Made by a program: the position numbers and the translations under genes | NCBI GenBank assembly: GCA_013115125.1 | Contig: JABANN010000001.1 | Span: forward strand, 124,001 to 188,000 | DNA: 64,000 nucleotides | Direction of reading: 5' to 3' | From: Perkinsus olseni | Lineage: Eukaryota; Perkinsozoa; Perkinsida | In this document: one piece after another, positions 47,583 through 60,300 of the stretch | Layout: each line of letters opens with the position of its first letter | Numbering within the stretch: position 1 is the stretch's first letter | Notes under the pieces: model-generated | Seen by the model: the letters and a program-made list of their open reading frames with translations, nothing else | The model's database searches: none | What the model was told of the DNA's origin: nothing

Positions 47583-49437
47583 ATGTTGAATAAGTCCTCG
47601 GCAGGAGGCAGCAGCAGCAGCAGTGAGGCCTCTGGAGGTCTCGATGATAATAGCATAGAGTACGTGCTGCTCAACAAACCAGAGTGCTATGTTTACAATG
47701 TGCCTCCGTCCACTCGGGGTCGGGGGCATAAGGCTGGCGAATGGACCAATTGTATTTGGCGAGGCCGGCTGCAGGTGGCTGCCAAGGTGAGCGAGGGCCC
47801 TCTGGCAGGCGTGAGGGTGAGGGAAAAGTCTTCGCCCTCTTCAGGGTCCAGTACTTGTCATCAAGTTCGTTGACGCTAGTACCGGAGATCTCTTCGCGGC
47901 TTGCCCCATAGCTCCGGACACCCCCATCGACAGAGTGGTAGAACGGACGGTCGATTCCAGCCGGTAATGCCTCCGGGCTCCGCGGGTGTGTGCAGGGGTC
48001 CAGTCAGGTACTTCGTATTGCGGCTGAGTGATGGCTCTGGTCACCATGCTTATCTTGGAGTTGGGTTTGAGGATCGCAATGATGCTTTTGACTTCAACGC
48101 GTGAGCCCTGCCGGGTACTCGGCGGATGTTGGATACTGGCGGCTGCAGGTGCTTGTACGACTTCGACCGTCAACGGTCTCAGATGGGGTCTTCTAGTGTA
48201 CCCACACCAGGAGCTGCAGGGCAGAAGGATTTGATTGTCAGTAGAGCGCCAGCATCAACACTCGGAGGTCCCCGGTTCTATTCCGTGATCGGGTCTTTCT
48301 CGTCAGAACCCTCTGCGCGAGAAGGCTCGGAAGGGTGAGGGTAAAGTGACTGTGCGACTGAAGGGGCTGAGCGCGGCGCATAAACAGGATGGGCATGAGT
48401 CGACGGGAGCCCCCTCTGTTACCACCGCAGCAGCGCAACCGGTAGGATACCCGACTTGTCGGCGGCTGGCATTAATCGCCTTGCCAGGCGGACTCCTCTA
48501 CAGCGGCCACTGACGGTTCGGTGGGCCCCGATGCAGGAGCGTTTCTTCCCCCTCCTCCCACGGCCGGTCGGAGTCGGCATGGTGGAGGCCGCAGTCGGCG
48601 AGGGAAGTAAGAGCTATCCGAGAGTGATGTTTACGCTATCTATTGGTCGTCGTGCTCAGAGCACCGTCATCGGTAGCCTCGACCGGGCGCACGCAGGTGT
48701 CCACTGTCAATGACCTTATTGATTTCGACGCCAGTGTCTCGAGCGGGAGCCCCGAGGCCCAGCAGGCCCAGCAGGCCGCGTCCTCGGTTCCTGGGTACCC
48801 TGGAGTCCCCATAGCGCCGGCCCAACCCTATCCGTATGGGCAGCCTGTTGCTGGCTATACCAACTTCCAGCCACAAATGGCGCCCTACCCTTACGGCGGC
48901 GGGCAGCAGCCAGGAGTGCCGCCGATGGTCTATCAGGGCCAGTACCCTCCGATGCAGGGCACGGCCGTGAGCGGGCCACAGTCAGCAGCTCCACAGGTCG
49001 CCATACCGCCTCAACCGTACAGTGTACCGGCTAGTCAACCCACGCAGCTCGATGAGCAAGCACCAGGCGTATCTCCTGGAGGTGTTGCTCCTGTGCAAGC
49101 CCCTACAGCCCAAGGGGTCCCCGTTGGGGAGGTCCTTGGAGCACCGGATGTCTACGTTCCGCCACCAGAGCCTGCGACGGCGTCAGCTACTGGAAAGGAG
49201 GCTAGTCAGACTTCGCCCGATCAAGCGGTTGCCGTTCACCCTGCTGCACAGTCCGATAGTGGTGGGAAAGCCGAACACGTGCCCACTGCAGCTTCGCCGG
49301 TCGTTGCTGCGAACGACCAGCATGGGGGAGTGGAGGAGCCCGCTAAGGCGCCGCGGCCTGATGCCGTGGAAGATGCCCAGCCAGCGCAGGCGAGCCAGGA
49401 TAAGCGTGATGAGCCTGAGTACTCGGTAGGTCGTTGA
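47583..49437 (+). CDS. NECAP-like clathrin adaptor accessory protein
   Basis: Seven exons (47583-47786, 47845-47963, 48008-48100, 48149-48236, 48307-48441, 48488-48606, 48660-49437) encode 511 residues. The N-terminal PH-like domain follows NECAP closely: [82 protein letters not shown], then [11 protein letters not shown] and FLPPPP. NECAPs bind adaptor AP-2 and regulate clathrin-coated vesicle formation at the plasma membrane (family knowledge). Unlike animal NECAPs the protein has a tail of about 250 residues rich in Pro, Gln, Ala and Tyr, entered through DLIDFDAS, a possible clathrin or adaptor-binding motif. Start: Ser-rich leader from the first ATG in the exon. Confidence 0.92.
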
Positions 49438-49723
49438 TGGGCTACCCTTCCTGTATCCACGCCTATCATGTTAGCCGCAACTTCCCCCTTATCAAGAGCC
49501 TCAACAATGATCAGTTGAAAGGGACCTTAACAGTGCTATTCACCAATCGCTCTGCTCGCCGACCTACGAGTTCTCCAGTGTAACCGAGACCTTCCTTCTG
49601 TCTGTTTTTCTCTCTACATTGGGTTGTGTTAGGAAGAATGAGTGACCATTCTGGGACCACTGAGGGACGGGTTGGCAGCTGAGACGTGTGACACTGTGAT
49701 AGTAGTGTTGTCGGCCACCAAGG

Positions 49724-50544
49724 ATGGTGTTCAAATGTCGTATGTGCAGCGAGGACCCCTGTGCGGCCCTGTTTGGCAAACGCGGTGTGAATGAGACGCC
49801 GAAGTAGGCCACAGCCCGCGCCTAGAGGGCTTCACTCGGTCCGTCCTCTCCCTCAGGCGCCCAGACCAAAGGACTCGTAGCGAGAGACGCGCTGTCCAGA
49901 ATTTCCAACCGCGCGATGAGCAAGCGCTGAAGGCCCTTGTGAAGTACGTCCAGGAGTTTTCCGCTGCCAGAAGATATCGCATTCGTCTCCGGTCGCTAGG
50001 TCATGGGAGCAGTACGTCCACCCGAGGGCCAGAGAGTTCTTCCAAACCCACGACAGGCTTACGGAGTCCTTGATGTCTATCGCTAGGAACATCCACTACA
50101 CCGACGACCCTATCCTGGTAAGATAGCTGTTGAGCTCTCGTTGTTACTCGTCCGTTGTGCAGGGTGGAGATTCGTGCGTGTATTGGTATGGAGATGTCAC
50201 CAAGGACGTGCCTGAGCAAGCTGCCCTTCGTCTGGTCAAGCCTGGCGAGGTCACTACCCGATTCCTCATCGCCCACACTGCTTCCAGTGGTGATCATTCT
50301 CAGGATGTCGAGTCCGTCACGTACGTAAATCGTCTGCTTGCCTTCATATTCGCAACGGATGAGAGCTTCGAGAAGCTCATGCGACTTCCTAAGGAGCCAT
50401 TCAAAATGGTAAGCAGATGGCGCCGTCTCGCAGCGTTGATGATGAAGTCATCGCGCCTGTGATGTGCTTATCTTTCCTCAGGTCTGTGGAGACCAACTCT
50501 GTGTGAACCTCAAGCACATTGGAGCTGAGCCCTCCTACAGATAA
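49724..50544 (+). CDS. Orphan 197-residue protein
   Basis: Five exons (49724-49803, 49857-49943, 50000-50117, 50163-50408, 50482-50544) join with matching phases to 197 residues. It starts MVFKCRMCSEDPC, then a basic region, KALVKSWEQYVHPRAREFF, THDRLTESLMSIARNIHYTDD, CVYWYGDVTKDVPEQAALRL, KPGEVTTRFLIAHTAS, VTYVNRLLAFIFATDESFEKLM, and ends CGDQLCVNLKHIGAEPSYR. The intron phases and smooth composition make the gene convincing, but I recognise no family. The four N-terminal and C-terminal cysteines could bind metal (inference). It follows NECAP on the same strand. Confidence 0.65.
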
Positions 50545-50691
50545 TCAATTTGATTCTCGATAAGCATTCGAAAGATAACCACGGAAGCCCGCGGTTGCTG
50601 AGTCGCGGCAGCTGCTCACGGCTCCGATAATTCCCGGGTTCATCGGTTCTCTGCCTCCATACTGCTCCACCGTGTATCTTCTTTCACTACC

Positions 50692-51690
50692 ATGCTTTCT
50701 CAGCTGCTGCTGCTGCTGTCTATCTGCTCCTGCTGTTACGCGGGGAGTCGCGGTTTATCAATGTCATCAAAATCGCCGTTACTCCTCGTCGCTGCGGTGG
50801 TGCCCGCTGTTGTGATGCTGGTCTTTGGTATGCATAGCACATCACTCGACTGCCATCAGTCATTGATCGCTCTTCTCGAACGAATGACGATAAGTGTTAT
50901 TATCACATTCTTGGTGTTCGAGTTCCACGGGAGTTTCCTATCAAGGGGGGGAGGTACTCTCTAGCACCGAACACAGTCTTTGCTTGCTAACTTTACGTTG
51001 TCTGTCTCCTGGCAACATCAAGATCATCTCTACCGGTGTTATTGGCCCTACAGTTGCTCTGGAGCGTCGTTGAGAGTCTCTCTAGCCTCCTAGGACATCA
51101 GACGTACCTTAGGCGACTCGTCGGTGACCGAGAGTCCGTCTAAATGGGCTGGTCTACTTCTGACTCGACTGGCCTCTTCGATTTCGACATGATAATTACA
51201 ACTACCCATCAGCAGGTCTTGTGATGGCACCCCTGAATGATCCTCCGACAAGCTCGTCGAATTGCCAGTGTCCAACGGAGCCCAGGGTATGCTCCCCGTA
51301 CTTCTCCCTGCCTAGTGCCGTGCTGCTCAACGTCTACAGCTACGACACAGTACCGGAGATTCTCAAACGTGACTTGCCTTTGAATCGAGCTGTAGGCTAC
51401 TGTCTTATTCATACTTGCTGTACCGAGTCGTCGCTGGTCATAGTAGCTGGGTATAGGTACACTCGTTGTTAGTCGATGTCCTGCACATATACGACCTTGT
51501 CCTGGCAAATGAGAACAGACTAATACCCTGGCCTCAAAGGCCTGACGCTATAGCCGGCCCTGTAGGAATAACGAGGACCCTTCCTTTGCATTCAGTCGTG
51601 TTCAGTCGCTGTTATCCTACGGTGAGCTGTGTAGCTCAGCAAGGGAAGTTTTGTCTGAGGTGGCCGACCTCAGCGCTTTCTCGTGCACTT
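50692..51690 (+). CDS. Hypothetical protein with hydrophobic N-terminus
   Basis: The first exon from ATG 50692 has a signal-like LLLLLSICSCC stretch, two hydrophobic segments (LLLVAAVVPAVVMLVF and MTISVIITFLVFEF) and runs to about 50955. Later + strand segments such as STGVIGPTVALERR, YFSLPSAVLLNVYSYDTVPEILKRDL and HIYDLVLANENRL may be further exons. I could not build the full frame and recognise no family. It may instead be the 5' part of the next gene. Confidence 0.35.
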
Positions 51691-51728
51691 TTTATAACCT
51701 AATTACTGGTGAGTCATCATAACTCACT

Positions 51729-54328
51729 ATGAAGGCTAGCTCATTGTCGTCCTCAGAGGGTATCGTGGCGAGCAGCCAAGATGACCCGGTACAAGATGTG
51801 TCCAAGAGTGTTACTAACGATGACGAATTCTGGAGCAGCAGTGGCGAAGCCCACATGGCTTGTCACGGCAGTGAGGTCTAGGCCTTCCTTGGCACGAGCA
51901 TGTCTTGGGTCCCCTTCAGATTGCTCATCAAGGCGCGAGCTGCCAACGTGCATCTGTGATCCTGAGTATCTTGTCTACGGCCTTTGTGACAGGAGCCTAG
52001 TGAGTACAGCGATCTGGGGACATGCTGAAACAGGACTTAGACACCTCCTACCCTCAAAAATCCGAGCGCTTCGAAGTTTTGACCGATATGTCGACTACCT
52101 GAAATCTGTTTATCTATCTGAAAGTCGTCATATCTTCTATAGCTGGATTTTCGAGCGAATGCGCTGGCGCCGTGAATGTCCCTGTCCGATGGAAACGATG
52201 GTGTGGTATGAGCGCTTCGAGAGCATCACAACTGATCCTCGTGTTACATGAGCCTTGTACTTGATGGTCAGATCACCAGAGTTGAGATCAACTTCTATCG
52301 AGCTGACTATCAGGCGGGGCAACCGACCTACGCCCCGCGAGCAGTAAGCGTGCATTCAACGTGGTCGTTGATAAGGTGTGCTGATACACAGGTCAGAGTG
52401 TTCGTCCGGGACGACCTCGAGGACGAGTGGGCGGCTGTGACCCCCTTTATAGAGACTCAGAATACGTCGAAACGGTTGATAATTCAGTGAGCTGAGAGCG
52501 GGTGTGAGGGTGCAGGCTGACGTGCTGTTGCTGCCCTTAGTCTGGCACCGCGAATTGTGACAGGGACCTTCGTAAAGCTGGAACTGTATGGCCGACAGCA
52601 AACGCAACAGGAAGATGGTCAGTGGTGAGTGAGCGCAAGTGGTTGTGGCGCCCAAGCGTCGTTCTCAGGTACGTCTGTGTCCGCTACGCTCGGGTTGTCG
52701 GTGTCCCTCTGTCGTCCAGCCATTTCTTCCGTCGTTATCCGATTCTCAAGTCCCTGATTTCTGAAGGGTCACCCAATGCAGGAAGCCATCCCGAGTGAGT
52801 AGCGTATCTTCGACCAGCGAGAGCATCAGGCGAGCGGTGGTAGATACGACCGCGTCCTCATGGGACTCGAGTATGATATTCCCCAGGACGGCCCGTGGCT
52901 ACCCAGCGCTCGGATAACGAGCCGCGAAGAGTTCGGCATAGCCCTACTGATGATGGACAGGGCGCTGAGGAACGTACGCCCTTCTCGTGTCACCGCTGGT
53001 CGAGGAGTTGTCGTTGTAGTTACGGCTGGCCATCGCCTGTGAACCTCTGCATGAGTGGCGGAACCAGATGTAGCATCTTGCACCGGTGTCTCGAGCATGG
53101 GTCGACCTGAGTTCATCGTTCTCTCTCAGAAATCCGGTCACGAGCGTCGCTGTGTACAAGCGGCTGTTCGCGGCTTATGCAGAGCTGTTCACGTCCGACT
53201 GGAGTGAGGTTGACCGCCAACGCGTCAGGGACGGACTGTAGGTCGTTTGCTGTCTCCGTTGCCGAGGTCGCTGACGCTGCTGTGCAGGCGCGTGCCCGAT
53301 CCTATCGGTGTCATGTTGCGGGAGCGGTACGAGAGGTTCAGAGTTGGCGACCAGAGACTCACTGCGTTCGAGACGGTCATGCTCATTCGGTGGTTCGCCC
53401 GGCAACCGGATCGTCGCGAGGTGGGTGTCCGAGCAGTAGCAGCCTGGCGGGTCAGACTGGACCCCTTCAGACCTTCCAAGGGTTGCTAAGCCGCTGTACA
53501 TCAAGCGAGGAACGCATGACGCCTTGCCTTCTCACAGTTGAAGTTGGCGACGAGCTAAGACGGTAGTGGTAGGCCTCGCCGTCCACAGTCTCGCACGTCC
53601 TTGCTAGGTACGACCTTGCCCGATCCATAATGGTGTATCAACACAGCAGAGTCCTACCGCATGATTGTTTCTTGGGCACCTTCATCCGCCTAGGCATAGA
53701 CTGGCCGACCGAAGAATCCGATCCGGTCCACGATCTCCTATTGAGTGCTCAAGCTTTGGAACCAGCGGTGCCCCGAATCCTTCCCTCAATCAGACCTTCG
53801 CGGAAACAATGCGGCACCGTTGCTGACACGCTTCTACGGTTCAAATACGAGGGAGTTGGCCCATGTTATCAGTGTGTGCATAGCCCACTACCAAGCGCTG
53901 GTTTACCCAGTGGCAGCCAGTGTACGTTGCTGGACTTCCTTCGGTTTACTCGGGAAGTGTTGTCCTGACAGGCTGGGTCTCTCGGCAAGCCCATGGCCGA
54001 GAGCGGCCCGAGTGGTAAGCGCTATGCTGAGCGGATAGCCGATCTCGTCGACCGGCTTCCGCTGAACCCTCACGACGTGAGTATCGTGTCTCTGGCGGTC
54101 GGGGGGATATGATACGGTCTCAGGAGAGCGCCCTGCGTATACAGCTCCTACTTCGACTAGAGGACACTGGCAGCCAGCCAGAACTTGCAGTCCCTTCCCG
54201 CTACCCGGGGTGCCCTACGTAACTGGGGTTGGTGCCCGCAGCAGCCGGCTGAGTGTTGGGTTATTTCCTCAGGTTGATCGCCCTAGATGATATCATCCGT
54301 AAGTTCGGCGATTTCGACGAAGAGTAAA
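51729..54328 (+). CDS. Hypothetical protein, possible discoidin-like domain
   Basis: A multi-exon + strand gene whose segments read: a Ser-rich start with NDDEFWSSSGEAHMACHGSE, WIFERMRWRRECPC joined to METMVWYERFESITTDP, then VLDGQITRVEINFYRADYQAG, VRVFVRDDLEDEWAAVTPF, LAPRIVTGTFVKLELYG and RYVCVRYARVVGVPL. The order of beta strands and the RYV...V.VVG ending resemble discoidin or F5/8C-like sandwich domains found in large E3 ligase and cilium proteins, but the match is by eye and weak. After this come DRVLMGLEYDIPQDGPW, PIGVMLRERYERFRVGDQRLTAFETVMLIRWFARQ, HDLLLSAQALEP and the final exon LIALDDIIRKFGDFDEE with its stop at 54328. Exon borders are only partly resolved, and two genes may be merged here. 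Confidence 0.45.
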
Positions 54329-55741
54329 TTACCATCATCATTCGCTCATTATTTTCCCGTTCACTTGTTCGACTCTATTTGTCCAGACCAATCGTACAGT
54401 GTTGCTGCTTCCAATTCTGCCTCTGCGGCCATCCTTGTTGCGTTCGAGGGGTGTGGTGGGCGACCTACAGTGCGGTCGGCCAGCAGTAGCTGAGGCGCGT
54501 CTTATCGCCCTCCACTGGGCACCCGCACTAACACGCGAGCGGAGTACGTTGATGAGGGAGGAGCAGTCCCTCAGACCCGCGGAGCAGTCCCTCAGACCCG
54601 CGGCTGTTGGCAGTCCAGCATGGACGATTTACCTCCTTGCGTTCTAGAGTTCACAGAGGGCGGGAGTTCGCAGTTTTGACTTAGCACGCGTTTGGGCGGA
54701 AGTGATAGATTCATCGAACTTGAGTCATCAACAGCTTCTCCTGATGGAATAACTTTATCCATTTCTGTTCTAGTGATGGTCACACGAATGCTACTAGGCG
54801 TCAAAGCAGCGATAAGAGTGTGCCAGTGGATCGGCGGAGATGATGATTGTGATGATGTTTTCCTCATAGGGCTACGGAGAGCAGGAGGCGTCGAAGGGAG
54901 GGCCAGAAACCGCGGAGGAATGCATGGATTCTGCCGAGGTTCGACTTGACAGTTCCTTTATCCGCTTCATAAGCATTTCGAATCACCCGCGCAAAACGCC
55001 CAACCTGCGCGCAGAGCCGGAGCGAAGCGCAGAATGTTCCGCCATTTTCATCCAATGCCGGAAAATCGGAATTCGGTCTGCGAGACCGCTCCGCCGTTGA
55101 GAAGTTGCAAGAGAGCAAGTAAGGCAATCCATTCCGAGCCGACCAGCCTGTCGACCCCTTACTAAGCGATAATTGACCTCAAAGGAGGCTTACGTTTACT
55201 CTAAAACTTGTGGGAGTCGACTAACCATCATTGGCTTCTCTACTGCGTGAAAAATCTGCTCGAAATTACCGATTTTTGATCGACTGGCGTAAAATGGACA
55301 AAAGTTGCGTGCGGGTGATTCCGAGTGTTGGTCTCTGACAGCGCTTCTGACCGCTCACTTCAGACGCTTCCCTTCTCCTACCTAACTCTTCGTAAATTGA
55401 CCGGAAGCCTTCATGTCGCCTGTTGGGAAACTACCTGCCCAACCACAGGTAACAGCGGCCCTGCGTTCACTCTCTTCTCGGTCGGCCTGCGCTCTAGGTC
55501 CTTTCCGCAGTATTTCCTTGGGTTCTAAGCCGTTAGATTGCGTAACTTTCCTATTATTTCATTTTAAACCGGTGCATTATCGCTGATACTATGCGACTCT
55601 TGCCACTCGGTGTATGTTTCTCGTTAGCCCGACAGCATCACTTATTTTGCCACTTCGTAGCGCGCTTGCTTTAGTCACCCGCCGACTCAGGTTCGATTCC
55701 GGCGTGGTGTTGCACCGACCATCGAAATTTTCTATTTATTT
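54329..55741. other. Intergenic
   Basis: No gene recognised. A GGTTCGATTCC motif near 55690 looks tRNA-like but lacks paired stems. Confidence 0.4.
54560..54602 (+). repeat. 21-base tandem duplication
   Basis: The unit GAGCAGTCCCTCAGACCCGCG occurs twice head to tail. No gene context recognised. Confidence 0.75.
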
Positions 55742-57341
55742 ATGTCTGTTCAGGTATCGGCATCTGCCCCCACCAACGAGGAACCGCTGCCGCCCCTCGA
55801 TCCTGAGCTCGGCGTTCTGGCTCTCGAGTGGGCCCCCGACCTGGCCGAGATCCTCCGACGATACGACCCCGACTGGGATAAGGATATGATCGAGTTTGCT
55901 TTCAGCTATTGGAGTGGTACGAGAAGGGCTGGCCATTTTATCCGAATCCTTCACAAGTTCCATTATCGATGATTAGAGATTTCCTCTTTTGTCAGCCGAA
56001 ATCGAGAAGGTTAAAGCCCGTCAAGGAGACCGCATCGCTTGCCGCATGAATGGCCTTTTTAAAGTGCCGGAGACCGCAGACTCCATATGGTAGGGCCGTT
56101 CGTGAACTCGATTGTCAGAATGGATTTTTCCGCGTATCAGGGAGGTCGCGAACGTCGTGCGCACCCAGAACAAGGGCCGGAACGCCTATCTGCTGTTGCT
56201 GCGGTTCGAGAGGGACAGCGTTTTTGAAGAAGTCGTGACTAAGAATCCTGACCTGCAGCGCACGGACGATGCGATATGGATCGGTGAGGGGGCGATAACG
56301 GGGATGGTTTGTGAAGGCGACTTTCCTTTCATTTAGGTTTTACAAAGAGCCGCCGCGATTCGTACATTATACTCGACGACTGGTTCAGGAAGAAGAAAGA
56401 TATCAAAGCGGTAGGTCTGGGGGGAAAGTGCGTCATTTCGTCCGTACTAGGAGTTATTCACTCACAGGTGGACCCGAGAGTTTATCGTCAATGGCTGGAC
56501 ACGCGTGAGGAGATAGAACCGGAGCCGAAGCCTAAGTCAAGTAGTGGCGCCTGGGTGCTGATAGAGGGGCGAAGGCCATTCGTTTGGTTCAGGGAACACC
56601 TCCGTTCCTACCACGCCACTGAGCGGGGCAAGCATGGTTAATCATCATCCATCTATTACTTTTGATTCCTTCAAGAAGGCGGAAGAGCTGGGAAAGCAGG
56701 CTGCACAACTGGACGGCGATACTGGGGTGAGGAGCCTGCGGTGCGGTTATGTAAACATACCCTTACCGCGGATCGAACCTGCGCCCTCGCGGTTTAGAGT
56801 ACGTTTTTTATCAGTGTCTCTGTGATCAGACGCCAGCAAGTGGACGGCGGAAACGTAATTCGGTTATAGAGGCTGAGCAGAGGATGCAGCTCCAGGCTCA
56901 ACATAAGGAGTTGAGCAAGAAGCTGCGACAGGAGATGCAGCAACAAAAAAGCGAAGCGAAGAACAAGAAGAAAATTGGTGAGATAGGCTAACAGAAGCGT
57001 CTGTGCGGTTTTACTATGCGTTGTTTCAGCCGTAGTGGTCGAACCCTCTGCCCCTACCAGCGAGACGCCTGTGGCCTTGCCGAAAGCACCTGAGGCAGTG
57101 GCGGACACCCCAGTCGAGACCCCACCGAGGAAGAAGAGAGGACGCCCGCCGAAGAGCGCGACATCGGCCAAACACAAGAAGGAGGAGGCCCCATCACCGG
57201 GACACGCTGAAAAGGAAACGGCTGGAGCGACCGAGCCGAAGACGCCAGTTTCGGTTAAACAGGGTAAGGCTGGGATGCACTAGCGTCGAGGGGCCTGTAT
57301 GACGGCGTCGTAGGTGGCATCCCTGAGGTCCCAGAGTCTGC

Positions 57342-57373
<32 letters not shown>

Positions 57374-60300
57374 CACCTCCGTCCACTCCCAGTGGGAGTG
57401 ATGAGGAAGGCAGCGTTAGACGGCACAGTAGGAGGCGACGTGGCCATATGGACGCGGCTGAGGCGTACAGGCTAGCAGCGTGCCAGGGGCTAGTGGACAC
57501 TAACCCCTACGATAAATGGGTAAGCATCAGCTGTGGTGCGGTAGGGCGTGACTGTCGTGTTGGTCAGGCCCATGACGCAGCTGAGGCACAGCAGACCCGC
57601 ATAGCCCTACAGGAGGTAAGAAAGGTCCTCGTTGTTGCTCTCTTCTAGCGTGAGGCGCTGGCTTGTCACTGTAGGCCGCCGAACTTGAGCAGATCCGTCT
57701 TCAGAAGGAGCAAGAGAGCGAGGCTGAGCAAGCCGCGATGGCCGTGGAGACGAAGGGGAACGACGAGGAGGAGGACAGAGAGGCTCGAGAGAAGGAGATT
57801 GAGGAGAAACGAAAGGAGCTGAAAGAGAAGCAGCAGGAGAAGGCGAGACTGAAGGCCGAGATAAAGGCACACAGGAAGGAGCAGCAGGTAGTAGGCTGTG
57901 GTCAGCATCCAGTGGCCGTGGATGGATCGTGGTCAGGAGAGGATTGTCGAGCAAGTGTTACAGATGGAGCATGACAAGGCGGCTGCTCTCGATGGAGTTG
58001 CAGCTGGCGGGACTAAGAGCGATAGTGTACGGGTAGGCCGCCTTTTCCTCAGGACTCACCGTTTTATGCTACTTTCCTACTGTTAACGTCTTCTCAGAGA
58101 GACGCAGCATCTGGTATCATCCGGATTAGAGCCAAGCCCAGTCCGGTGCCTTCTGCGACTATGCCGACTTCCTTACCAGAGGGAGAGGTGAGAGGCGGGA
58201 AGGCGCCCGCTTGACTATCGAGTGATGGGCACTGACAGCAGGTACCTGCCGAAGAGGGAAGCTCATCATCATCATCATCATCTTCCACCGCCCGTCCGGG
58301 AGAGATGCTCGCCCAGGCTGCGGAGGAGGCTGTTCGCGAGGTTCAAGAGCTGGTAGGGAGGCCTCCTCGATGTAGCTTTGGACAGGCTGTTAATTGTCGT
58401 CTCGTCAGTCGCCCTCCCCAAGCGAGGCTCCAACCCCTTCAATGTCTAGTGGGTTTCATGGTGATGATGAGGAGCCTGAAGACGAGGTCATGGAGAGTGA
58501 GGCCAGCGTGGGGGATGAGGGCAGCGATTATGAAGAGGATGGTGAGAGCACCTAGCGTTACTACCGTTCCAGATGCTTCTTCCTTGGCAGATACTGTTAC
58601 GGTCGGTCGGAGGACTCGAGCAGTTAAACGCTCCGCGCCAGCAGCAGCCGGCACTGCCACCACCTCTAAGTAAGGGGAAGGGCGCATCGGTACTGGAAGC
58701 TAGCTTGTAACGACGCTCTTCGGCAGGTCTAAACGCCGACGAGGTGCACTGGTCACTGTGGGTTCGAAGCGTCGGAGCGTAAGGCTCGGGAACCCAGTAT
58801 GGAGGGCATCTATCTTCTTTTTAGTCCGTCTCCAGTCCCTCTGGGAATGCTGATGAGCCCAAGTCGCCTGGCGGGCTGTTTAGGTGAGTTTTGTCCAGTC
58901 TTGGGCGTCGCTTGGGAGTCTTTTTACCCGACTTCAGCCCTGGTGGTGACGGTGCGACGTCGACCGTGAACCCCCGGAAGCTGTATCGGGAGAAGGCGAC
59001 TGAAGGCTTCCGGAAGCTCTTCGAAGCAGGGGACGTAGCAGACGATGAAGAGTGAGGACGGGAGGGCGAGGACCCGTCATGAGAAGGACTCCGGTCTTCG
59101 CAGGTCTAAGGAAGAACGGTGCCGCAAGTGGGCTACTGAATTAGAGGCTGCTCTGTTCATCACGACCGGCGGAAAGAACGGCGAAAGTGGTTGGCAAAAG
59201 TGGGTGTAGTTTTGGCTTGATGGTCGTCGTTGTACTATGGTGGGGGTCTGCAGGTACCTAGACGCTATGAAGAGGCTAGTACCTATCATCAAGGACACAC
59301 AGTCGAAAGAGAAGCATCGCCATCTGAAGAGGGAGGGCGACGATGATCAAGCGTCACCCCTCCTCACGCGCCCGATCGGCGTCACTGGTCTGCTGCTCAG
59401 AAGCCGCCTTTCTGTGGACCAGGTAGGCCGATAGTGCTGCTGCTGTGGAGATGTACTTGATGGTGTTCAGCTTGCGTCGAAGCACTGTACCAGCGAGTGG
59501 CTGCAGGAGATGATAGGCTGGGACGACTTGCTTCTCGAGGACCCGACCTCAGACAATAGAGTAAAGCCCATCCAAGGCTTGCGGGGGATATTGGTAAGAA
59601 TGGCAGCCTCGCCCATGCCCTTGCCAGCTCGATCCTCTCTCTGTGCAGTTCAGAGAGTGTTTGGATCCGACCAAGGGGGTCATCCATCCTGGCAAGCGGT
59701 CCGCCATGCAGGTGGGCGATGGTCGGAGGGGAGCGGTCTTCTTCTCATCATACGCTATTTCAGTGCCACTTGTGGAGCTACGCCCTCGAGCACGAGATGC
59801 ATGCGTCGAGCAATGATGCGGCCTCCTACCGCCAAGCTGTAGGGGAACCCTTCTGTCGCTTGGACGCCTCCTCCCACGTTTTGGTCTTCTCAGATTGGCG
59901 CGCTGGTCCGGAAGCTGCGTGAGCTCGAGTCCAATTCATTGCCAGCCTTCCGCTTGCTCCACACTAATAAAATCACGTGTAAACGGCTAGCGTCAACCTC
60001 GGCTGCGACCATCGTCTCGGAGAACGCTCCTCATCGGACGTCCTCTGCGGCCAGTAGTGGAGGAAGCACTCCTGGTGGAGGCAGCAGCCCCAAGGCCGCC
60101 TCCCCAGCGGAATGCTCGGCAGCAGCCGTCGTGCTCTCACGGACGGCGCCGACAGCTCAGTCCACAGAGCCAGACCTCTATGATGACCTAGCCGTCGATG
60201 CTGGTGTACCTAAACTACCTACCAGCGGAAGTAGGACTGGCACTGCTGCTCGTTTTAGTGGTAAATGGCGGTCTTGTCAGGCGAACCGACCAGTGTGTCG

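Noticed and set aside
55650-55725. tRNA-like sequence ending GGTTCGATTCCGGC
   Set aside because: T stem mismatched and no acceptor-stem partner; treated as chance.
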